In this document: positions 59,901-64,000 of the stretch, one piece after another | Layout of the letters: every line of letters starts with the position of its first letter | Numbering within the stretch: position 1 is the stretch's first letter | From: Liolophura sinensis | Taxonomy: Eukaryota > Mollusca > Polyplacophora > Chitonida > Chitonidae | DNA: 64,000 nucleotides | Direction: 5' to 3' | Assembly (NCBI RefSeq): GCF_032854445.1 | Contig: NC_088302.1 | Location: 37,886,191 to 37,950,190 of the forward strand | Notes under the pieces: model-generated | The model's database searches: none | Seen by the model: only the letters and a program-made list of their open reading frames with translations | What the model was told of the DNA's origin: nothing | Position numbers and translations under genes: made by a program

Positions 59901-61287
59901 CAGTTTGGGCTGAGATGGTATGCTGCTGTCTGACATAAGATGTGATGTTGTCGTTGAATATTACATGACTTCTAAATCAACTGATTTTACATCTGTGGTG
60001 GTCCGTACATGATACAGACCTGTCCCACAACACTGTGAAAATGGCCCTTCAGCAACATGTAAATAAATTGTTGGGTAAATGATCTCAAAATGATGTCTTA
60101 TGCAGTAGTTCATGGAGTGAATGGGTAAAGGCTACATTACAGCAGTGCAGTATGATAGCAACATGTTTGATTGGATAAAATTTTTAAGATGGCTGCCTCG
60201 ATTCACACTAGCCAGCTTTGCAGTGTAGTCATTTTTTTCTACATGTTTTTCGGTGAAATCTCATTAAAATAATAAAGTATCACAGGAACAAAGCTTGAGT
60301 ATCCGGTTTACGATTGAAATATGTTTTAGCCAGGTGCTGTCTTGTAAGTAGAATTTTTGGATAAAGTTAAGGAAATGTATATGAATCTTGATATACTACA
60401 GTATTGTTTGGTTACATTAACATGCACTTGTGATAGTTCTTTTATTAGCACATCATACAGTCGTGCACTGTATTTGTGTGGTTAAAGCAGTTATGTGTAA
60501 TGATTGTTTTCGATAGGAATGGTGATAAAGCGTGATGGGTACAGACGAGCTGTGGTAGAGTTTGACAACATGTCTGAAGAGACGGTACTCTTGCGACACA
60601 TCATCCCTACATCAGGGGCTTTACCATGTCCCATTCTTAGGGTAAGGCACAGTGAATGTTCAAAAGATAAGTTGTTGGGATTTTTCACCAAATTATCATC
60701 CAGGTGGACTAAATTGGTGAAAATCCATGTGAAGTTATATGTGATTTGTGGTAAATGCAGGGTAGGGGGATTACTAGTAATTGGTGAAATATTCATGAAA
60801 TTATAGCTGATTTTGTACTGGCATTTTGCTGTTCACTCTAAACTGAAATTCAAGTTTCCTGTAGCATTGTCTACCATCTGGGACTGACATAACATATATT
60901 TAATTTTGTATTATTGTATTAGTCCCAGGTACTTGAGGCTCCCTTCCCTAATGTGCTGGCCACATAATCAGTACAGATAATACCTCAAAATGTTATGGAT
61001 TATGAAATATTAATAAATGTATATATTTTTTTATTATTTTTTTTTTATAAACTATAGTTAAGTGTTTATGTTCAAGATCTGTTTACCTGTAGCAAGAAAT
61101 CACAGTGTCTTCACATCCGTCATAAAGCTATACCTCAATCTTGCAGATAGGGGACTACGTACTAGTCCGTGTTGTTAACACTGAGACTGAGGATGAAGTG
61201 TACATCCCCGGGATAGTACAAGTCACCCCACGCCGGATAGCCGACAGTGCAAAGTTCTACACCATCCTAACCTACAACAATCAAAGG
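32974..61287 (+). CDS. VWA3B: von Willebrand factor A domain-containing protein 3B orthologue (3' end beyond window)
   Basis: Cytoplasmic protein of a family associated with ciliated cells; molecular role poorly known. Exons: 32974-33031, 34340-34555, 35474-35564, 36364-36651, 37203-37362, 37840-37908, 38840-38946, 39515-39750, 41637-41833, 42464-42618, 44703-44841, 45657-45887, 46351-46533, 47154-47284, 48147-48433, 48995-49033, 51217-51351, 53794-53848, 54668-54833, 55270-55391, 56587-56637, 57179-57575, 58626-58755, 60517-60641 and 61147-61287. All junction phases agree and give 1303 codons without a stop; human VWA3B is about 1294 aa. Motifs: three W-L-x(3-4)-GL-x(3)-L modules, a degenerate and an intact VWA fold (ILIDTSSSM MIDAS), VLDKHV-like PILDKHV, GQKVIAR and a C-terminal DUF4537-type (Tudor-like) region GDYVLVRV. 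Start is uncertain: ATG 32974 is the first in-frame ATG of the open segment of exon 1; a further 5' exon is possible. Confidence 0.92.
33643..33850. repeat. MITE-like dispersed repeat (family A, copy 1)
   Basis: It starts tgtaaatcttcaaccttttt; blocks ttttcagtggattttatgaa, tttgtttgtgtcat and agttctctcagaat match 50594-50809 and, in reverse, 59100-59286. VWA3B intron 1. Confidence 0.6.
34000..34220. repeat. Copy of the 26.2-kb MITE family, inverted orientation
   Basis: The reverse complement of 26260-26490 aligns with this segment: ggcaaataaatgtcacaaaa, ggtagaatatcatccc, cctttctaaa, tagaactatcagaatc. The terminal repeats are eroded. Confidence 0.6.
34340..39750 (+). CDS. VWA3B: VWA3B N-terminal module: W-L-GL motif and first, degenerate VWA
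   Basis: Seven exons. The segment LITSTKWLSTFGLKKNRL with IGFKHSD opens the module. CPVIVIDIRNMS occupies the VWA beta-1/MIDAS position, but the DxSxS triad is not kept (DIRNM), so metal binding is doubtful. HVISYNCTDSDTIRYLKDLS, GGKFHAYA and PPGAGVRDDVLLIFEELE follow, as in vertebrate VWA3B. Exon 36364-36651 uses acceptor tttctctctcag; the upstream ORF from 36320 is intron. Exon 39515 begins after the pyrimidine-poor site gaaaaag, chosen because it completes the AAG codon. Confidence 0.85.
38151..38815 (+). mobile_element. Composite SINE with long 3' extension (copy 2)
   Basis: Plus-oriented near-copy of 31607-32307. The head is cccgtggctcagttggtcag (A-box-like) with gtgagttcaagcccagctca (B-box-like), then body, tail and the same extension through tacagacactctgtacatgt and atcttatgtag. 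It lacks the final tail of copy 1. Its right end lies ~25 bp before the acceptor of VWA3B exon 38840-38946. Confidence 0.88.
39296..39425. repeat. MITE-like element of the GGGCCCAC-end family (diverged)
   Basis: The ends ctggggactcttttcacaaa and aaaagttttgtgacaatggc are imperfect inverses and resemble the ends of 7047-7195. Confidence 0.45.
40453..40482 (+). CDS. VWA3B: Candidate VWA3B micro-exon (30 nt, unconfirmed)
   Basis: It lies between acceptor ataaatag and strong donor gtaagt, phase 1 on both sides, and would insert EKSHVEFLPR (last codon split). It fits the reading frame between exons 39515-39750 and 41637-41833 but has no motif support. Confidence 0.3.
41637..46533 (+). CDS. VWA3B: VWA3B second module with intact VWA domain
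   Basis: Five exons. AAWLKTYGLGAQKLGLFDIL with VFKHQDGVV repeats the opening motif of the first module. IDWLSQGSRELFG leads into the VWA fold: YILIDTSSSM is a complete MIDAS DxSxS, GSTNT (exon 45657-45887) supplies the metal-binding threonine region, and YLLTDGRPDQ the T/D-G loop. IPIHTISFNCND and RGRFHYFN end the fold. This is the best-conserved part of the gene and the firmest basis for the call. Confidence 0.92.
42952..43218 (+). mobile_element. tRNA-type SINE with 13-bp target-site duplication
   Basis: Complete element: head gcttgcctagtggttag, B-box-like gagttcaagtccag, body ccaccataatgctggtcgcc and a TAAATAAATAGA tail. Flanked by tactattataaat at 42939-42951 and 43219-43231. It lies in a VWA3B intron. 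Confidence 0.87.
44415..44520 (-). mobile_element. SINE body fragment
   Basis: ttggccagcatgtggtggga, gagcagagcccggggaaaac and ccacgatcatctgcaggttg match the SINE body in minus orientation. A smaller piece, cgaccagcattatggtggga, is at 44900-44922. Confidence 0.65.
47154..53848 (+). CDS. VWA3B: VWA3B central linker: coiled coil, Ser/Pro-rich and basic segments
   Basis: Exon 47154-47284 is a probable coiled coil (EDIRMLKEEYSEGLKNLEKV). Exon 48147-48433 is low-complexity and Ser/Pro/Arg-rich with repeated SP motifs (SPTPPRGSQLSPTSPRESQL), likely disordered. Exons 48995-49033 (39 nt) and 51217-51351 (TRTSLLRTLSSSGRF) follow. Exon 53794-53848 is strongly basic (KKRKKRQRKKN). Small exons are assigned from splice signals and phase, so their boundaries are less certain than those of the folded parts. 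Confidence 0.75.
47540..47720 (+). repeat. Dispersed repeat family D, copy 1
   Basis: ttctgattgattcatcca, a central gap, then tgaaagtgcttttttatata and ccaaactttaggtg; the same ordered blocks occur at 51481-51645. No coding capacity. Confidence 0.5.
49320..49620. repeat. Probable dispersed repeat beginning with a short palindrome
   Basis: ataccccctcagcgaagtca followed by gggtggggtat forms an imperfect hairpin; downstream two copies of a ~130-bp block begin tgtccatacat and contain ctgcgct, tttaccatacat and aagtttaat. Confidence 0.45.
50594..50809. repeat. MITE-like dispersed repeat (family A, copy 2) with terminal inverted repeats
   Basis: Ends tgtaaatcttcaaccttttc and gaaaaggttgaagaattagg are inverse complements with few mismatches. 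The core matches 33643-33850. Confidence 0.7.
51481..51645 (+). repeat. Dispersed repeat family D, copy 2
   Basis: Shares ttctgattgattcatcca and ttgaaagtgcatttttacac, ccaaactgtaggtg with 47540-47720. Confidence 0.5.
53517..53724. repeat. MITE-like dispersed repeat (family B, copy 3)
   Basis: The core tttgcaaggtgtttattcaa, tgtagactgataaaat, ctgtctccataaatcaaatt and the right end cataaggttgaggaattag match the copies at 10.3 and 18.8 kb. Confidence 0.6.
53990..54290. repeat. 52-bp tandem repeat, ~6 copies
   Basis: The unit contains acatgatgaacatacatgtg and gataatgtaactactaatac; repeats begin at 54027, 54079, 54131, 54183 and 54235, with partial copies at both ends. It is intronic (VWA3B). Confidence 0.9.
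54415..54526 (+). mobile_element. SINE fragment with internal deletion
   Basis: ccggccgtacgtgggaaggt and tgccagcaacctgcag are followed directly by tataagtgaaatattcttga, the tail and (AAAT)n. About 80 bp of body are missing compared with full copies. Confidence 0.75.
54668..61287 (+). CDS. VWA3B: VWA3B third module and DUF4537-type C-terminal region
   Basis: VKQWLGKHGLTAKKLTMLDA is a third copy of the opening motif, followed by YVPILDKHVLAKVF and LAHVSGRDTKQIQLISPTG, closely as in vertebrate VWA3B; no VWA follows. Exon 57179-57575 has LKELNWPVTSKDIALLE, then an acidic/Lys-rich disordered run (DDADDKDYKDEDKK). Exons 58626-58755 (GQKVIARKEADGHYYPG), 60517-60641 (ALPCPILR) and 61147-61287 (IGDYVLVRVVNTETEDEVYI) form the Tudor-like DUF4537-type region. 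The last codon, AGG, sits directly at donor gtaagc; the next exon is outside the window. Confidence 0.9.
55430..55686 (+). mobile_element. tRNA-type SINE with 12-bp target-site duplication
   Basis: Head ggggtctccgtagtcaaggt, B-box-like gagttcaagtccagctca, body and tail. Flanks are tatttgcctgga (55418-55429) and tatttacctgga (55687-55698), one mismatch. Confidence 0.87.
55896..56300. repeat. 102-bp tandem repeat, 4 copies
   Basis: The unit begins gtccccagatgtcatgaaat and includes the palindromic-looking ctgtcatgacatgtttatgt. 102 = 34 codons, so one frame stays open for 101 codons (VMKSALPVMTCLCC period), but there is no splice or homology support for coding. Confidence 0.92.
57901..58232 (-). 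mobile_element. Second SINE-like family, full length, 12-bp target-site duplication
   Basis: The (GAGT)n tail is at the left, followed by ggtttaacgtcgtactcaac, aatttttcagtcatatgacg and a ~250-bp body ending ctaccggtcccg. Flanked by tgctgaatcaaa at 57889-57900 and 58233-58244. This layout is common in molluscan genomes (from memory); it has no ORF. Confidence 0.8.
58921..59052 (-). mobile_element. Truncated SINE (tail and body only)
   Basis: (ATTT)n, aattggtgctttacggcgta, gtcaagaatatttcagttat, accagcattatggtgggagg, ending near gcgaccatccgtagg; the tRNA-like head is missing. Confidence 0.78.
59100..59286. repeat. MITE-like dispersed repeat (family A, copy 3, inverted)
   Basis: The reverse complement reads tggtaagtcttcgacctttt, tcagtggaatttatgcatac, cttgtgtcac and cagttctctcagaatgtttc, matching 33643-33850 and 50594-50809. 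Confidence 0.6.
59335..59560. mobile_element. Two SINE tails in opposite orientation
   Basis: 59335-59430 is a minus-oriented tail/body (attggtgttttatgccatac to gtgggaggaaactgg); 59508-59560 is a plus-oriented tail (ttcttgagtacggtgtaaaa and (AAAT)n). Together they form an imperfect fold-back with ~75 bp between. Confidence 0.65.
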
Positions 61288-63610
61288 GTAAGCATGTACA
61301 AGCCCCCCGCGCCAGATAGCCAACAGTGCAAAGTTCTACACCATTCTAACTTACAACAATCAAAGGGTAAGCATGTACAAGTCACCCCACGCCAGATAGC
61401 CGACAGTGCAAAGTTTTAGCACCATCCTAACCTACAACAATCAAAGGGTAAGCATGTACAAGTCCCCCATGCCAGATAGCCAACAGTGCAAAGTTCTACA
61501 CCATTCCAACCAACAACAGTCAAAGGGTAAGCATGTACAAGTCCCCCATGCCAGATAGCCAACAGTGCAAAGTTCTACACCATCTTAACCAACAACAATC
61601 AAAGGGTAAGCATGTACAAGTCCCCCCACGCCAGATAGCCAACAGTGCAAAGTTCTACACCATCCTAACCTACAACAATCAAAGGGTAAGCATGTACAAG
61701 TCCCCCATGCCAGATAGCCAACAGTGCAAAGTTCTACACCATCTAACCTACAACAATCAAAGGGTAAGCATGTACAAGTCCCCCCATGCCAGATAGCCAA
61801 CAGTGCAAAGTTCTACACCGTTCTAACCAACAACAATCAAAGGGTAAGCATGTACAAGTCACCCCATGCCTGATAGCCAGTTGTACAACCATTGTAACCA
61901 AGAACGATCAAACGGTAAGCATGGACAAGTCCCCCCACACCAGATAGCCAACAGTGCAATGTTCTACACCATCCTAACCAACAACAATCAAAGGGTAAAC
62001 ATGGACAAGTCCCTCCAGGCCAGATAGCCGACAGTGCAAAGTTCTACACCATCCTAACCAACAACAATTAAAGGGTAAACATGGACAAGTCCCTCCACGC
62101 CATATAGCCAACAGTGCAAAGTTCTACACCATCCTAACCCAACAACAATCAAAGGGTAAGCATGGACAAGCCCCTCCAGGACAGATAGCCCGACAGTGCA
62201 AAGTTCTACAACCATCTTAACCAACAACAATCAAAGGGTAAGCATGTACAAGTCCCCCCCACGCCAGATAGCCGACAGTGCAAGACTCTACAACCATCCT
62301 AACCAACAACAATCAAAGGGGTAAGCATGTACATGTCCCCCCACGCCAGATAGCCGACAGTGCAAAGTTCTACAACCATTTTAATTTACAATAATCAAAG
62401 GGTAAGCATGTACAAGTCACCCCACGCCAGATAGCCAACAGTGCAAAGTTGTACACCATTCTAACTTACGACAATCAAAGGGTAAGCATGTACAAGTCAC
62501 CCCATGCCAGATAGCCAACAGTGCAAAGTTCTACACCATTCTAGTTTATAACAATCAAAGAGTAAGCATGTACAAGTCCCCCACGCCAGATAGCCGACAG
62601 TGCAAAGTTCTACGCCATTCTAACCAACAACAATCAAAGAGTAAGCATGTACAAGTCCCCCACGCCAGATAGCCGACAGTGCAAAGTTCTACACCATTCT
62701 AATTTATAACAATCAAACGGTAAGCATGTACAAGTCCCCCACGCCAGATAGCCAACAGTGCAAAGTTCTACACCATCCTAACCAACGACAATCAAAGGGT
62801 AAGCATGTACAAGTCCCCCCACGCCAGATAGCCGACAGTGCAAAGTTCTACACCATCCTAACCAACAACAATCAAAGACTAAGCATGTACAAGTCCCCCC
62901 ACTCCAGATAGCCAACAGTGCAAAGTTCTACACCATTCTAACCTACGACAATCAAAGACTAAGCATGTACAAGTCCCCCCACTCCAGATAGCCAACAGTG
63001 CAAAGTTCTACACCATCCTAACTTACAACAATCAAAGACTAAGCATGTACAAGTCCCCCCACGCCAGATAGCCAACAGTGCAAAGTTCTACACCATTCTA
63101 ACCAACAACAGTGAAAGGGTAAGCATGTACAAGTCCCCCCACGCCAGATAGCCAACAGTGCAAAGTTCTACACCATTCTAACCAACAACAGTGAAAGGGT
63201 AAGCATGTACAAGTCCCCCCGCGCCAGATAGCCGACAGTGCAAAGTTCTACACCATTCTAACCTACAACAATCAAAGGGTAAGCATGTACAAGTCCCCCC
63301 ACGCCAGATAGCCAACAGTGCAAAGTTCTACACCATTCTAACCAACAACAATCAAAGAGTAAGCATGTATAAGTCACCCCATGCCAGATAGCCGACAGTG
63401 CAAAGTTGTACACCATTCTAACCTACAACAATCAAAGAGTAAGCATGTACAAGTCACCCCACGCCAGATAGCCAACAGTGCAAAGTTCTACACCATTCTA
63501 ATCTACAACAATCAAAGAGTAAGCATGTACAAGTCACCCCACGCCAGATAGCCAACAGTGCAAAGTTGTACACCATTCTAACCTACAACAATCTAAGAGT
63601 AAGCATGTGG
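61215..63610 (+). repeat. ~80-bp tandem satellite derived from exon end plus splice donor, ~30 copies
   Basis: The unit reads gtacaagtcccccc, acgccagatagccaacagtg, caaagttctacaccattcta, acctacaacaatcaaagg, gtaagcat. The first unit is coding sequence of exon 61147-61287 followed by that exon's donor. The motif (g/c)taa(g/a)catg recurs about 30 times; spacing is exactly 80 bp in the right half (63120, 63200, 63280 and so on) and 77-84 bp in the left half. Most copies keep GTAAGCATG; three around 62880-63040 have CTAAGCATG. Confidence 0.95.
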
Positions 63611-64000
63611 TTGACATCATTCCACAAAATCAGTTTTTATTGAGGTAAAAATGTAAGAGAGGAAAGTAAGTTATTTATGAACAGATCTGTTACAGTTTTA
63701 GCTTAGGTGTTTTTAAGCAAAGAAATAAAGTGGAAGAAATAATGGTACAAAGTTTTTAAGTTCAATATTTTTCTTATGTTATTAAGTATTGAAGGATGAT
63801 TTTCAGTTTCACTTGAGCAAATCATGATACAAAGTTTTAAAATTTAATGTTTTCGTTAGGCTACCCTAATTTCTGAACTGTTTCGCATATGAAAAAGCAA
63901 CTTTCAGTGCAGTTTATGAACATTTTTAATTTGAGTTTGGAGACCAAACTGCATTAATTGTATTGGCCAGTTTCTTCACAAAAAGTATTATTTTATCAGT

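Overview
The window is a piece of a molluscan nuclear genome. The diagnostic evidence is a hemocyanin gene built from tandem type-3 copper functional units (FUs), the last of which carries the C-terminal extension typical of FU-h. Cephalopod hemocyanins lack FU-h, so a gastropod, chiton or protobranch-like mollusc fits best. Short split exons with GT-AG introns, dispersed tRNA-type SINEs, MITE-like elements and many minisatellites agree with this. The species cannot be fixed from the sequence.

Layout. (1) 130-6050 (+): the last four hemocyanin FUs, each on one uninterrupted exon, joined by short phase-1 introns and ending at a TAA stop; a candidate poly(A) signal follows at 6781. (2) About 6.8-17.6 kb: no recognisable coding exon; AT-rich sequence, MITE-like elements, a TA microsatellite and a 1.9-kb minisatellite of a ~20-bp unit. 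Part may be 3' UTR of the next gene. (3) 17601-31205 (-): a complete DHHC palmitoyltransferase of the ZDHHC2/15/20 clade, rebuilt here from ten exons plus one optional exon. All ten are in phase and give 333 codons plus a stop (374 aa with the optional exon). The 33-nt exon holding the catalytic DHHC motif was found by eye. (4) 31.2-32.9 kb: a head-to-head promoter interval carrying a composite SINE. (5) 32974-61287 (+), running off the right edge: a VWA3B orthologue of 25 exons, all phases consistent, 1303 codons so far. (6) 61.2-63.6 kb: about 30 copies of an ~80-bp tandem unit that duplicates the 3' end of the last visible VWA3B exon together with its splice donor.

Functionally the three genes are unrelated neighbours: an extracellular oxygen carrier, a membrane S-acyltransferase and a cytoplasmic protein of a family associated with motile cilia. 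No operon or co-regulated system is apparent. The most unusual signals are the exon/donor-derived satellite in VWA3B, the duplicated C-terminal exon of the palmitoyltransferase, its symmetric catalytic micro-exon, and an inverted pair of ~650-700-bp composite SINEs around the 5' half of VWA3B.
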